64,000 nt of DNA from Morinoia aosen (GCA_030386875.1 CM059560.1:24670683-24734682); one strand, 5' to 3'; numbered from the stretch's first letter, positions 23,722 through 37,379 are shown. Numbers and translations are program-made. The notes: a model not told the origin generated them from the sequence alone.

Positions 23722-25246
23722 ATTAAATAAAATCATCATAACGATTGGTTTTGAAGGCGTAAGTCGTTTGCATCATAAACTGTCCTAGAGCACACTCATC
23801 AATATTACCTCGATCGACCAAATACTTGAAAGATGAACGAGGAGTTCAATTACAGCTACAACAGAGTTGGGCGTGAGTATCTAGGCGTATTAAAGGAATC
23901 GTTTACTATGTACTGTTATGTTGAAGATGTGTTCGTGGAATCTGTGAAACTCTTTGACGACAGAAATAGTAAACTTCTATCCGTTAATAGCATTGTGAAA
24001 TTTTTATTTCACGAGGTATATAGTCAGGCGTAACGTTCTCGTTCGACAATCTCAATAGACTGTAGTTAATGTTTTTGCTTTAAAATTCTCGACTCTCGAG
24101 AAATATGTTATGAATTGAAATGAGGTGCGAAAAATTATTCCTAAGTTCATCATAAAGAAACGATTCTTGGTGTCTCTTAACATTGTTTCAGAATTACTCT
24201 TCAGTGAGTAAATATTTTGAACAACGCCTTGAATGAATAGAAATTTGTAATTTCAGTCAGTCTGGTTTAAAGCTTGCAAAAGCAAAATGTACTGATAATG
24301 AACAGGCCAAGATGTCAGAAAAACATAATCAACGCAACAAAACACTTGACGGGTTCAGGAAAACGCCTCGGGAGACATGAACAAAGCGAAATTGAACTCT
24401 ACGTTCATCTTTGAACTATTCGAGCAGCCGATATGGTCCTGATGAGTGTGCTCATGAATATCAACTGTCACATGCGCTAAGTCTTTAAAGGAGGGCGTGA
24501 TAACGCCTTCATACGAGTCTACTAGAAAGTCTGAGTAGGAATGAGCTCCGAAAATAGTTTCCCGACTGACTTTATCTGCAGAAAATTCTGTTAAGCTTCC
24601 TCTGATGGTTGACTAGAAGTGCACACGCTTGGTCGGTAACGATTCATGGTAAGCACCATGTGGACAATGGGCATTCTGATGAGAGTACCAAGGCATAACT
24701 TCTATTCCTGGTCACTTCAAGAAGCCGGTATTAAATTTTTTTCGTAGTGTTTACAGTGTTTCGAAGCGTAGATACAATATCCTAAGCTCATTGTGCCGTA
24801 AAAGCCAATGAAATTATTCGTAAGCAGTACGATGTCCAACGGTCTTACGTATTTGTCACAAGTTGATGCTCACGTTTATTGCTAAGCTTTTTACGTTTTT
24901 AACGTTTTTTGAAAGAACATAATATTTTATCGAAGTAAATTATAATTTTTTTTTTATCGAGGAGGGGAAATTGTTTTGTTAATTCTGGTGAAATTGTCGG
25001 GTACAATTTACGTTTGGTTATATGAACGATTGTACGTACTACTTGCTACAAGAATTATTTTAGATTTTAAGTACAAACTTGGTGGAAAATTTTTATTCTC
25101 AGTATTATACTTTGCTCAATGGAATTTTGAGAAATTCTGGAACTTACCATTGACCTGAGACAACAACAGTTATGACATTCTACAAGCAAAGAAGCATTTA
25201 CAGCACAAAAAAGTTCATTTTCTACGACACTCTCTCGTGAAATTTT
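23722..25246. other. Intergenic, one unrecognised small ORF
   Basis: An ATG-started frame of 66 codons at 23833-24033 (MNEEFNYSYNRVG...) has a reasonable start context but no recognisable domain. A GTGAGT within it could be a donor. Nothing else is visible. Confidence 0.3.
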
Positions 25247-25250
25247 TTAA

Positions 25251-25383
25251 CACGTTGCTTGCTATGCGGCCCATCAGTGAACCCAGTTGATGATTGGTAT
25301 TCATAAAATTGCAAACAACTTTTGACTTAGTTTAAATTTGAGTTGAAAATTGAACTTCAGTTTAACCGATCGCGGTCAACGTG
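25251..25383. mobile_element. Short TTAA-type MITE
   Basis: A TTAA at 25247-25250 precedes CACGTTG. The right end reads CGCGGTCAACGTG, followed by TCAA, a mutated TTAA. The ends form an imperfect inverted repeat. The 3' half (TTTGAGTTG..GAACTTCAGTTTAACCG) matches the MITE at 46734-46952. TTAA duplications point to a piggyBac-type source. Confidence 0.6.
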
Positions 25384-25387
25384 TCAA

Positions 25388-28290
25388 AGGAGTTGAGCGA
25401 GTCGGGGAGTTTACCTCGGAGTAGGCGAAAGTTGGAATTTTCACCACAGGCTGCACCGAAACCGCTTTGCGAGAGTAATATAGAATAAAGAGTTTGAGAG
25501 CATCACAAAAGATTTTGTGACTATGTATCATGGCAGGAATTATAAAAATTCTCAATAGTTTAAGTAGGAATTGGTTTAATCGACATCGATTTCGACGGCC
25601 GCCTCATCATAAGCTTTGTCATATTTTGGTGCTTGTTTAAACCTTGTAGAATTTCCCCGGCAAGGGGAGTTGAATTTCCGGGCATTTAGTAGTAAAGGGG
25701 AGTGTCAAAAAGCAAAAAGATTTGTTAAATATGAATCAAGAGTTAACTAGCATTTTGTAGCACTGAAATTTTTTTAAAGCATTACGATTTATGATGCAAT
25801 TTTGTGGACTAACAAGCATTTAGGAGTAATATAGGGTGATAAAAAGCATTGCATTTTTTATATAATAATGATATTCAAACATGGTAAAAAAAACGAAATT
25901 TTCCTCCTGAAAACACAGGGCCAACCGTAAGATATAGAGGCGTTCTACGACGTTTTCGAATTGTTTTAGTTGAAATGAGATTGAGCATTTTAGCATTAGA
26001 AACAATAGTAATAAAATCTCAACAACTACATTGAAGAATTAGACCACAGCCGGAAATCATTTCCTTAAAATTCTGTGCCAAACCCATTCCACCAATTTAG
26101 GTAATTAACGAATTGAATCTGAATAAAAAATAAAATTCCTCGCTATATTCCATTGTAGAATTATCCTGCGTCAAAATCATCTGCTGCATGGTGGAGGTGA
26201 AAATAAAACTTCACCTTCACCACGGCAGTCTCTGAGTCTAACTTGAATCTTATCGCAAATTTATCAGAAAAAATGGAAATTTAAAAACATGGCCGTGCTT
26301 CAAAATAGTTTTACGAAATCATTTGTAAAATAGCTTTACGAAACTAAGAAACGGTCATATCTCACCTTACAAAATTAATTCGGTCCGGAAGGGGTTTCGT
26401 TAGGTGACTTATGGTAAGTAAAGGCGCATTTTACATGTAAAAGGCCTGATTCGTTCCAAGGCCCCAATACTAACCCTAAGCCTTTTGAAAACCATTAAGG
26501 TATACCAAGTTTACATGAGCTATGTGTTAAGAGTGTAAGAAAATTATTTATTCAACGATTAAAATGAACAAGACATGCAAATCATTCACAGTTGAGGCTG
26601 AGCAACTATGCCCAAGAGACGTAAGGGCGAGAGAGGATGCGAAGTGAAGGTCGTAGTTGGTGAGGCAGGAGGAGGCAAACGATTTACATTTCGGAGGGTT
26701 CGGGCGGCTGCGAAACCGAGCGCGCAGTATTTGAATTTTTGAGATTTGGCTTTTCGTAACTTGAATTTTTCATCGTATTCAGGAAAGAAAATTTTACGCA
26801 TAGGCGGTTCCTAATTTGGATTATTCGTTAGTTGGGTCTTTTGCCAGGTGAGGTATGACTGTATTATAGCTGAAACTTGTCCATGTCTCACTCTTGAATA
26901 GAATTACTTGAATGTACACACGAGAAGAGCATTCTATTAACGATTCGAATGTCATTTAATTATTTCCTGCTGTGCGAATAATTTTGTCTTCACATCTTTG
27001 GTATCATTTCTTTATTGTATTCATAAATATTTATACTTAATTAGTCAAGCAGTGAAAGCCAAAATGCGATCAAATTCATGTTTTATTCTTGCAGTGTCAC
27101 ACTTATAACAATTTTTTCGTCCCAATATGGCAAGAAAATCTTTTTAATATTTATACAGAGCATTTCTTGCATATTTTTTCTTCCGACTGCGCGAATAATT
27201 TTGTTTTCGCATCTTTTGCATTATTTCTTTATAAGACCCCTGTCAAAAATGCTCTTGATATTCCATTTTTTACATTGGATAATAACGAAGCAGCTCGTAA
27301 ATTTCAACTGGCAGTTTTGTTTGATCTAATAACTCTTTGTTCTAACCGGAACAAGGTAGTTAAAGACATGACTATCTCCCCTTGTAAGACGGTAAATATA
27401 ATTTAGTATGTTTCTCGCTCAATTGTCTGTCTATTAATTAAAAACCTTTTGCTGCATCTTTTTTTCCGTTCTGATAATATATTTCTCACATTCCTAAAAA
27501 AAAAATTGATTTTCCAACATCCTGTCTCTGTATTTTCTCATATGCATTGGGTGCATTAAGTTGACAAATAGAATCAGTAGATGCAGGATCACGCGACGAT
27601 GATCTTCAAAATGATTTCTAATTTTTTTAAACAAAAAGTATTTTGCACCTGATGCATTGAGTTGAAAATATCGAAACTGAAACCAGAGAGACATTTTACG
27701 GCACTTTATTCAGAAGCACAAAACGCCGTACAATTACCCCACAAATGATATTAAAAAATTTCAAACGTAATACCTCATAAATATGATATATCGTGCAGGT
27801 GACGCTTTATATGTCATCAAAAGAAAATAAAGACACTGTATTACAACAGGGTTCTCAAAAAAAACATATATACTGAACATGACCAGTCTTATGCACCTTC
27901 AAACGCAAGGAAACTTAATTCCGAAGTTCCGGAAAGGACGAAATGCTTTAGTGAACAAGTCAGCCTCGGCGTCGGTGGATTTGTGAAAAGAAGTTCATGG
28001 TCTGAGATAAATTCTCCACATGTCTTCTATTACAATGGATGATAAATCTGTGAGGCTGTCCATGTTCGTCCATTTCTAGTATTTAAACCCGTGAAACACT
28101 GAGTTGTCGTATTAAAAATAAATGCCAATAAGTATATTTTGTATTATGAGCATAGGTAATGAATCGATATATGAAAAGGAATTATGATGAATATCTAATA
28201 ATACCACAGTTATGAAACGCTAAGAATTAAAATTCCTGGGTTATAAGTAATTGATATGATTAATAGTTTTTTAGCCTTTTCAAGTGTTCA
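25388..28290. other. Intergenic, no gene recognised
   Basis: About 2.9 kb. A local duplication puts TGCGAATAATTTTGTCTTC (near 26974) and TGCGCGAATAATTTTGTTTTC (near 27187) about 210 bp apart, each followed by ATTTCTTTAT. Short frames at 27078-27406 overlap in two frames and fall on this repeat, so they are not convincing genes. Confidence 0.35.
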
Positions 28291-28381
28291 TTTAACATAA
28301 CACGCTTTGAGACCTTCCATGCACATGATGAACGGGCGGGTAATATTATTTCTTATTTTATAGGAATTCGACTTGAATATC

Positions 28382-30138
28382 TCAAGATGCAGAAAGCCTT
28401 TGGAAAGATTCGTCCAACGCAGTAATCTTTGCTTCCAGCCATGCTATTTCACTCTGCAATTCTTGGTGGCGTTGTTGTTCTGCATCGTATTTCTGTTTGC
28501 TTTTCCTCAGCTCCGTTCTAGTTCGCTCCCTGTACTCCTGAGCAGCAATTTTGTTAAGCTCTCTTTTCCGAGCTTTCATCTCTTCCAGGGACATGTTCTT
28601 ATAGTCAGCTTTGGGCAACCTGCTGCGCTTCTTCTGCTTCTGCTTAGGCTTTGCTCCAGAGAGACCAAATTCACCTTCTGACGCACCTGAAGAAGACGAG
28701 TTGTTTCTCTGGAGATTGTCATACGCAACTCCAGAAGCAGTGCAGCCAGCCAGTGAAGAGAACGTAGGCTCATTAGTCGGGAAAAGATTTTCAGGACTGC
28801 CTTGATGGCTGGCAAGCTGCGCGTTTGGATGCAGTCCACCTGCAGAATCCCCTTCAACGTACCTAGGAGGAATACGAGTATGTTCGATTTCCTGGTATGA
28901 GCAGCTAGGATGCATAGAGTAGAGTTGCTCTGATGTTTGCAAAAATTCAGTTTTAGCCAAAAATTCTCTACAATGTGACGTTTGCCCAATGCAATCGCTC
29001 TGACTATTCATCTGAAATCTTGAACGGCCCGGCTCGGATGATCCCGCAAAAGAGCTACCGCTTCCTAAATGAGATTGCATCAAACCAGGGGATGTTTCGT
29101 ACAGTGAAGCAGCTTCACCAGTTCCCGGTGCAATGCGGTTGGGAAAACCGTGAGGCACCGTGATCTTCTTTTTAGGTTTAGCCTTAGCTGGCCTGGGCTG
29201 TAGTGGTTCTCCTAGATAGTTGGAAATGGGTGAGGTTTGTTGATAGGTACTTGTGTGTGAGAGCATGCGTGAGCTGTCTGTTCTCACTAACTGATCTCGG
29301 TGCTCGTCTGAAAGTCCCCAAATATCAGGAGACTGAAATTCATCTTCCTGTCCCTTGAGAGAGGGGAAGTCAGGCGTAATCATCGGGAGGTTGTCTCCAG
29401 TACGCAGATACGGCGAATCCAAACTCGCATCAAACCTCTCACCAAACACGTTTGGTGGGGTTGGTGCGAGTTGAGATGGCTGCTGCCCCGTAGCCAAACT
29501 CTGCATGAGATGAAATTAAAGAATATTCGTTTAATTTGAATTGAATTTTCTCAGCAAATATTTGCTTGCAATTGTCAGTGTCAAGCCAGATAGCTGTTGT
29601 CATACAATTTCATGGAAGTAGAACAAAATTAATTAGTTCCTATATAATTGCGTTTATTTACAAATAGTTGTTAAATTTTTCAGTTGAAAGGGCTAACTAT
29701 TTGTTCGTAAGTTTTATTGTAAATGATATGAATAATAAATAATCAAACATAACTTCAGGTTTTCTGCCCACAATATATCATACATTTTGTAAAAAAGCAA
29801 TTTTTTTAGACGACTGATGAAATCAACCTTTTCACTAAGTCAAGATGATAATTTTTTCTTGTCATATTTCATCTGGAAGGAAAAGCTTTCAGTGCACAAT
29901 GAATCAGAAAAGCTAAACTTACGTGTGGTTTGCTTAGTGACAGCGAAGCCGACTGTTGAGGTTCGTATTCCCAAGAGCCAAAGAGAGAAGGTTCGTGTTC
30001 ACCCCGTGCCTGCAGGGGTGCACCATAGCTCCCCTCGGGTTGTCCTATCATGGGATGAGCAGGGTCGTCTCCGAAAGGTGTCAATACGATGTCATTAAGG
30101 TCCGAAGTCAAGTCATATTCCGATTTAAATTTTTCCAT
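28382..30138 (-). CDS. bZIP-like transcription factor, paralogue B
   Basis: Coding exons are 30138-29923 and 29500-28382 on the minus strand, separated by a 422-bp phase-0 intron (donor CAC|GTAAGT, acceptor CATGCAG|AGT). They give 444 residues. Exon 1 is exactly as long as in gene A (72 codons) and begins MEKFKSEYD, with TPFGDDPAHPMIGQPEG and SLFGSWEYEPQQS. Exon 2 begins SLATGQQPS as in A, has a Ser/Gln/Pro-rich middle with KAKPKKKITVPHG, and ends in the zipper. The basic region is ELNKIAAQEYRERTR, with Asn, Ala-Ala and Arg in the family positions. Leu falls at +32, +39, +46 and +53, so this copy has the fullest zipper of the three. The frame is intact and the gene lies convergent to A about 9 kb away. 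UTR and flank similarity indicates recent duplication. Confidence 0.8.
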
Positions 30139-30350
30139 GATGAAAAGGAGTAACAGCAGCCGAAGACGAGTTTTTCCAATTGGTGTTGTAAATATTTAAA
30201 CGGTGGAATTTTCCCTGAATCGTTGCTTTGAATCAGTGAAGCGCCACAAAAATGAGATGTACTCAAGAACTTCTTAACTTTCCGTATATCCCGATATTCT
30301 GTTGTTTTTCGATTTAGTAGCAATCCGTAAAATTTTTAAAGTCTTTAGCT

Positions 30351-30520
30351 GAGAGGAGATCCAGAGACTTGCTACTGTGTGTTGACTCAACTGCGACAAA
30401 GCGATGCAGGTTGCGTCTTTTATAGAAGCTGAGAACGTTTTAGGGATGCCTGCTTCCTGACGATCCCGGCATTGATGTCTTGCGTTATCTTGCTCCGCTT
30501 TATATCTCTAGAATGTATAC
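30351..30520 (-). promoter_or_regulatory. Conserved TATA promoter of bZIP gene B
   Basis: TATAAAAG (minus strand) occupies 30424-30417. The start of transcription is probably near 30394. The order GATAACGC, ATCAATGCCGGGATCGTCAG, GAAGCAGGCATC, AAACGTTCTCAGCTTC, TATA is the same as at gene A, with very few differences. The 5' UTR downstream is also close to that of gene A. Confidence 0.75.
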
Positions 30521-30524
30521 CTCG

Positions 30525-33360
30525 TGCATTTCAGTTGGAAAGCATCGTGTAACTTTCTAATTATCACTGAGATCCAAGCACGAAACTTGGTATCAAATGT
30601 AAGTGTTGATGTCAAAGGGTTTGTAAAGGCTATTTCCTGTTCGAGGTATAAAGAAGTGAAAGGACCATTTGATTCGTGTAGCATATGTTCAGTAGTTTTC
30701 AAAAGTGGCTTGAATTCTGCTGCTCGCGTGAGTTATATCACCATAAATTTAAATTTTCAGTCTGTTAATTCAAAGCAGTCGCCAAGCAACAATGTATTTA
30801 AGTTAATTATTCTCCAAATTCGTTTCTTTAGTGTATCATCCGTTTTATAACCTTTCGCTTCGTACTCCAATTCCAGGTTAAATTTAAAATTGCTGCGCCG
30901 TTACTGTCCACAATATTTTTTTTCCAATGGACCACATCTCCTCATCAGTTATTTATCAGGGTGTCATCAATCCAAATTTTATTAAGGATCTTGTCTCTGT
31001 ATCACTTGCTCTGACTGTCCTATTTCAGATATTTTGTGCTCTGTTGAGTTATTGAAGCCATACCAAAGAATTAGAATCCGCTACTCAATTCTAACATCGG
31101 TGTGTATTCTCAATAACATTTTTGTGCGTATTTAGATACGGGGTTTAAAAGACGAAACTTGTGCGCTCCACTTTCTTTGGGAAGGGTGGAAATATCAAGA
31201 GTTTGAAAAGAAAAGCTCAAGTGTTGGCTTTGATTCTTCGTTGATGGCTTAAATAAAAAGCAAATGGCGGCAAATAGGCATTCCTTTCATGTGTGCAACT
31301 TCAGAATGTTGGAAGGGCGTAATAGAATGTCGAGTGAGGTGCTGTCAATGTATAAGACTACCCGTAGCAATAATGTCTTTAGTAAAAATAAGCGCGTTTG
31401 GCCCAGAGGCAATCCTCTTCACATAATTTCCCAAGACCCCAATGGTAAACAACTTCGAGTTATTCTCGTTATAGGTAAAAGTGACGACAATGGTAAAATA
31501 TACCGCAAACTATATGCTAGAATCAGTGTAAATAAAATAATATTTTTACCGATTATACAGAAAGAAAGTACGATATTTTGTTTGGGCAATTTTGAAACTT
31601 TTCAATGAAAAAGAGTACCAATATATTATAAAGAATCAACAGACGCGAGTGAGAAAAAACTGACTGTCCAGCACTGTATCACTTGACGTTGACGGAAATG
31701 GTGAAATTACACATCGACACAGACCTAGAAACACCTTATACAAAGTTGATGTAATAATTAATGCATAGATTGACGACACAGTGTAGTGGGGGAAGCATTG
31801 CCAATGAATGTATCCCCAGTTGTGTTTCAGAATTTTGGGATGAAGGACGGTTTTTTGTTTCATCATTGGTATTATATGTACCAATTTCATTATTGGTATG
31901 TTCGATATCCCGATTCAAGAAAGAAACCTTCGAGCACCGGTGCCGGATACGTCTGGATAGAGTGCTCTTGCTGAAACGAACATAGGACGTAGGTTGGGAA
32001 GCCTTTCTCCTCTGAATCGTAGGTATAGTTTAATTTGGATTAGAGACTTTGACTCTCAGTTGAAATCATAGCCAAACGAGCTGAGATGTCAACTTTTTTC
32101 AGAGCCATGCTAATTCGTTGCTGTCAATCGAAGTAACAACAAATAATGAACTTTGCAAATGGACACCGTGGGAACACCACAAACGTGAGTTTATTTGGGC
32201 AAAGTATAAGCTGACTGAAAAATAGTGAATTCGTTTTAAAATTGCGCAGAAAAATACACAAAACCGAATCTCAACGGATCGAAGCTGGGCCACCCATTCT
32301 CCTCAACAACGCTCGCCCACACCCCCGCCCACGTTGTGATTCAAAAGCTGCTTTGAAATGCAGTTGGGAAGTGTTACCTCATAAGGTCTATAGCCCTGAT
32401 ATGAGTTCGTGAGATGTTCCCTTCTTTCGACGATTTCATTATAACTAGGCCCTTTTTACTATGCTGAGTGAGAGCTAATAGACGAAAATTGAGAGTTAAT
32501 ACAACTTTTTATATTAACTCATTTTATCAATTTCATTTCATCAAGAGTTCTCAAAATTGTACGACCCATATTACTCAAATGTGATATCACTCTTTAGGAG
32601 ACATTGCAGCGATTCTTCTTCATGAAAAATAGATGATGCGTTTGTGAGCTTGCTGGTCTGGCATCTGGCATCCTAGAATTATCCCATACTGTAGTTCCCC
32701 TGAGGAATAATCTTATTTCCTAGTTGTGGCATGAGATTTCTCTTAATTTGACAACAAAGATGAGTAATATTTGGCGGTATATGACTTGAGAACGTTATTT
32801 TGAATAATTTTTTTACATTCACTCAAGCAGAAAGAATTTTTAGATTCAAAATAGCATTTGCTTTATCTAGAAGCTTGCAGAGTCAAAAACATAAACAACT
32901 GAGGTGTTACGTATATCATTTACTTTCAGTAATTAATTTAAGCTAAAATTGGGATGTATAGTGAATTAATCAGAACAACATCGTCATATACAGGAGACGG
33001 AATTCGTTTAAATATGCTGTTGTAAATATTACCTATAACCTGACGTCACTAGGTTGTTGACGAAAAGTGATCTCATGTTATAGACATTGTGCTGCTCCAG
33101 GTGAGTTGATAAAAACGTGAGCAGCGCTCAGAAGTTCGAACTATTATGCCGTTTTTTCTGACTTTCGAGAAAATTATCATCAATGAAACCTAAAGCTCAA
33201 TGAAGTCGATACTCCAGTGGTAAGAAAGAAACATTTTGTTTGTGCAGGCCAAGCATTCTACAATTTTCACATATTTTTTCGCTGAGAGTAGGATTCTGAA
33301 AATTTAATCCGATGATTCAGCCTCTGGTGAACTATTAACTCAACGAATCAAATCATTGCG
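30525..33360. other. Intergenic, one unrecognised ORF
   Basis: An ATG-started plus-strand frame of 114 codons lies at 31264-31608 (MAANRHSFHV...). I see no domain, signal peptide or membrane segment in it, and its reality is uncertain. The rest shows no repeats or genes that I can name. Confidence 0.3.
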
Positions 33361-33764
33361 GACGATCTCTCCACTGGAAGAAGAGGCTGTACACTACACG
33401 AACACAGCCAGCGCAGCTCTGTGCTGCCACCAGTATCTCTCCACCGGAGATGAGACTGTGCACGAACACAGCCAGCGCAGCTCTGTGCTGCCACCAATAT
33501 CTCTCCACCGGAGGTGAGGCTGTACACGAACACAGCCAGCGCAGCTCTGTGCTGCCGCCAGTATCTCTCCACCGGAGATGAGACTGTGCACGAACACAGC
33601 CAGCGCAGCTCTGTGCTGCCGCCAGTATCTCTCCACCGGAGATGAGACTGTACACGAACACAGCCAAGTGTAACTCTGTGCTGCCGCCAGTATCTCTCCA
33701 CCGGAGGTGAGGCTGTACACGGACACAGCCAAGTGCAGTTCTGTGCTGCCGCCAGTATTATACA
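33361..33764. repeat. 64-bp tandem minisatellite, about six copies
   Basis: The word AACACAG recurs at 33401, 33465, 33529, 33593 and 33657, with GGACACAG at 33721: a strict 64-bp spacing. The unit contains CTCTGTGCTGCC and TATCTCTCCACCGGAG and is much richer in G+C than its surroundings. The period is not a multiple of three, and the unit lacks stops in all three minus frames, so overlapping open frames of 104-142 codons arise without any gene. Confidence 0.95.
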
Positions 33765-35499
33765 TGAGTCTTTCATTGATGTTCCAACCTAGAAATGGCT
33801 CAGGTATGTGAGCGCACGGCAATTAAAAAATCACTGACTGCCTATGCATTATTTGGTGACAATGATGTTTACTTCGCACATGAGCTTCTATGGTGTTGAA
33901 AGGAATTCAGTACACCTGTCCGCGTCTGACTTGTGCTTTTAATTTCCTATTTAGCATTCCGAAAGGTTAGAATACAAACTTTTGTACATTACACACACAC
34001 ACACCGGGGTTATAACTTTGCATCAGTACAACATGCGTGAAAAAGTCTCTTATTACAACCTCAACGCTTGACCCTTGTACTTGTGTTCCTGGGGACCTGG
34101 TGCACTTAGAGTGTGGGTTGAAATTTGACTGAGAATCATTCCTCGCATTACGATTGTTCAGCGCTATATTTTAGCATTCTTGTGTCACGAAATGCTAAAT
34201 TTACTTGACGTTCGTTAAAAGTTCTATGCGTACTATATTGGGTGTGTTGTAAAATGAATTCGTCCGTCTCATGCTGCTTGATGAAGGCGAGGTAAATAAA
34301 ATTTACATCTAAAAACAGTTATATCGTTTAATTTCTTATTATACACATCGTTAACAAAGTCTAATAAACACTTATTTATTACGTAACAAGGCTCTTGATG
34401 TCAATTGGTTCGCACGTTGATAGAAGTACAGCAGGAATTGCAGCTGAACTTTGACTGAATTAATTTCATTTTCATTAATCGAAAATTAAATATCGCATAT
34501 TCGTCTAGTTATCCTGCGTCGTTTTAGGTTTTGATAAAGATTTTATTGAATTTTTTTCTATTAAATCAAAGTATAGCAAATTTTCTGGGTTATATTTCAT
34601 GAACTTGGGGCTTGCGCAAAATTGAAATGCATAAAAACTCTCCTCATCTCATTTCCTTGTCTATTAACTTTCTGGAATTATTCAAGAGGTGGCAAATATA
34701 ACTCGGTGAATGATAAGGCAAAGTTTATTTTATATGCTGTAGGTACAGAAAGTATTGAGTTACTAGACAAACGTGGTAGATGCGATGTCGTCTTTTGAAC
34801 ACAACCTAAACTTCACATCACAAAACATTGAGTGGGTCACCTCAGCGAAAGCTTTTGAGTATATATTCCAATACACAGTTCAACCGCAAGTAACGAAATA
34901 TCGGTTTAAAACTGTAAGATACCAATAAATACCAAACGTGCGATTGCAAGAACATCGAAATATTGATTTTCATCATACTGTGCTGAGTAGAGCTACACAT
35001 TCTTTCGAATGCGCAAAATTTAGCGCATTTTCCGCAACAATCAAACTTCATTTCTAAGTTGTTGGAAGGCGTTGGGAACAAGCCAATTTCGACGTGGTCA
35101 GATTATTAATCAAAAGCTGACGGCTTGAATAAGCATCTACAAAAGTCTCCTTTTATCATGGACGATGCATCTTATCTGGGTAACTCAATGAATTCATTAG
35201 TTTCAGATAATTTAACTGTTGAAATCAAAATCAGTCTCCTTATAATAAGATGCTAAAGGATTACATTATGATGCTATGAGCTTATGCTAATAAATAGACG
35301 CTCAATAAATAATAAGAACAAATTGGTTGTAAAACTTACGTCAACAAATAATAACACATGAAATATTTTGTTCGTAACGTATAACAACTTGATTTTAATA
35401 TTATTTGTTTTTCTTCGACTTCGAATGATGGTAATCATCTTCACATCTTTTTCAGTAATGTGTAAAATCACTTTGTCTACTAAATTATTCTGGCATTTT
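33765..35499. other. Intergenic, nothing recognised
   Basis: A+T-rich DNA with a short (CA)n run near 33992-34004. No gene or element is recognised. The 3' end of gene C transcripts would fall at its right side. Confidence 0.35.
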
Positions 35500-37172
35500 T
35501 TATGAAGCAGAGAGCCTGAGGAATGATTCTTCCAGAGCAGCTATCTGTGCTTCCAGGCATTCTATTTCACTCTGCATCCGGTGCTTCCGTTGTGTTTCTA
35601 TCTCGTATTTCCTTTTACTTTCCATCAGCTCCATTTTAATCCGTTGCCTGTATTCTTGGGCACAAATATTGTTAAGATATTTTCGTCTTGCTTCCATATC
35701 TTCTTGAGACATGTTCTCGTACGCCTCTTTTGTCAGTCTATCTCGATTCTTCTGTGGTCGTTTGGGTGTCCTTCTATGGAAGAGGACCTCACTGTCCGAT
35801 GTATCTGGTGAAGCGATGCTCCGCTGAGAGCTGGACCCGCGTCCAGACTCAAAGAAATTTTTACCAGGAGAAAGCATGGATTCGCAAGCAGGTAGGCTAT
35901 TTTCACACAAGTCTTCCTGATTTCCATATTGGAACCCCTCCTGCAGTCCAATTGTACTACTCAGTTCGTTTGCTTGCAAAGAAGAGGAAACAAAGTTCAA
36001 ACTATCGCAGCCATTGTGATCTGTAAAAACTGATTGAGGGTTACCTGATATCTTCGAAAATTGAGGTTGAACCCAAAATTGGTCTGAGTGAGAATGCAGG
36101 TTGGTAAATTCATCAACGAAGTTTTGTTGTTCCCTAAATATGATTTGGTCGTCACCTCTTGGCAGAGGAGTCTGTTTAAAGAATTCTCGTTTCAGAGATT
36201 TGTTTTCATTAGCCTCATTGGGTTCTCTTGATGAGAGAAATGCTGTCAAGCTTCGTTGGGAGTAGGACTCTGCAGCGGTCTCCTCTAATATCGTGTTCGG
36301 AGACTGTGACTTCTGAAGCTCTTCGTAACTTGAGTCAGTCGACTGCCAATGGAAGCTGTCTGAGTGCGATCTCCACCCCATGTTTGCGAAATTACTCAGT
36401 GGAGGTAAATTAGACGCCTCTGTCACCGGCATCGTGAAGTTGCCTCCAGGATGAAAATCGGAGGAGCTGCTGTAGTTGGCGCCATGCCACTCGCTGGACA
36501 AATTTGATGGAGTTTGTTCGAGCTGAAATGGCGGAAGCGCTTGATCCAAGCTCTGCAAGAATAAAAATGGTCTTCATTAATTTAGCATTCTATTGAGTGC
36601 TATACGGAAACCGCTTGAATCCTTATGAAAGAAAATATTCTGGTAAATTTTATTTCAATATTTTAAAAAATGCCTATGAATTAAATTTTTTATACCCCCT
36701 GAAAAGAAGATGAGATATTTCGACCCGGTTATTTCGTACATGTTTGAACTTTGCTAGTGAATGCATAATTGATCATTCCCAGAGAGTTTTCTGGCATTAA
36801 TCATTCTTTCACTTATATCTTGAATAGCCTTAGAAAAAACACGTAGAATACCAATGTGAGGATTTCTTTATCTTTCTATCAAATAAAATAAATAAAATCA
36901 CATCAAATTCATAAGTTGTGAAGTGCAGCTATGCTATGGGGTCGATATAGTTCAGAACTTACTTGGAGGAAGCCTCTTGGGGACGAATGCTGAGGTTCGT
37001 AATCCCAAGAGCCGAACAGGGAAGTTTCGGGTTCACCTCGCACCAGCCGAGTTGCACCACAGCTACCTTCGGGTTGTCTGATGATGTGCAGAACAGGATC
37101 GTCATCTAGGGGAGTCACTTCGCAGGTGTCCAGGTCAGAAGGCCAATAATCGCAAGAGGTAACTTGATCCAT
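35500..37172 (-). CDS. bZIP-like transcription factor, paralogue C
   Basis: Coding exons are 37172-36963 and 36552-35500 on the minus strand, with a 410-bp phase-0 intron (donor CAA|GTAAGT, acceptor TTGCAG|AGC). They give 420 residues. The start ATG opens MDQVTSCDYWPSDLD. The N-terminal motifs of A and B persist as VTPLDDDP, QPEGSCGA and TSLFGSWDYEPQHS. Exon 2 starts SLDQALPPFQ and diverges strongly in the Ser-rich middle. The C-terminus is again a bZIP: YENMSQEDMEARRKYL, basic region NNICAQEYRQRIKM, then Met and three Leu at +32, +39, +46 and +53, ending LRLSAS. It is the oldest of the three paralogues, same strand as B. The first two zipper positions (+18 and +25) are not Leu, as in A and B. 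Confidence 0.8.
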
Positions 37173-37379
37173 GTTAGATCAGGAGAAGAAATAAGCAAAT
37201 TCCGTGCTGGGAAATGTGATGAAAAATTCCTAATAGTTATGTTGAATTACCAAAACGTCACACATATAGCAGACGTTAAAAATAGTTGAACGTCTCAAGC
37301 TCGTGTTCTATCCGATTTCGAAGTGATTATAATTGAGTGACAAAATGACTGCGGTGATCTTGGGACCTGTTCCAAAGTT

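Noticed and set aside
33348-33822. Overlapping open frames of 104-142 codons on the minus strand
   Set aside because: They are the 64-bp minisatellite read in its three frames, with no start context, domain or splice signals.
33992-34004. (CA)n microsatellite
   Set aside because: Too short to be more than ordinary simple sequence.
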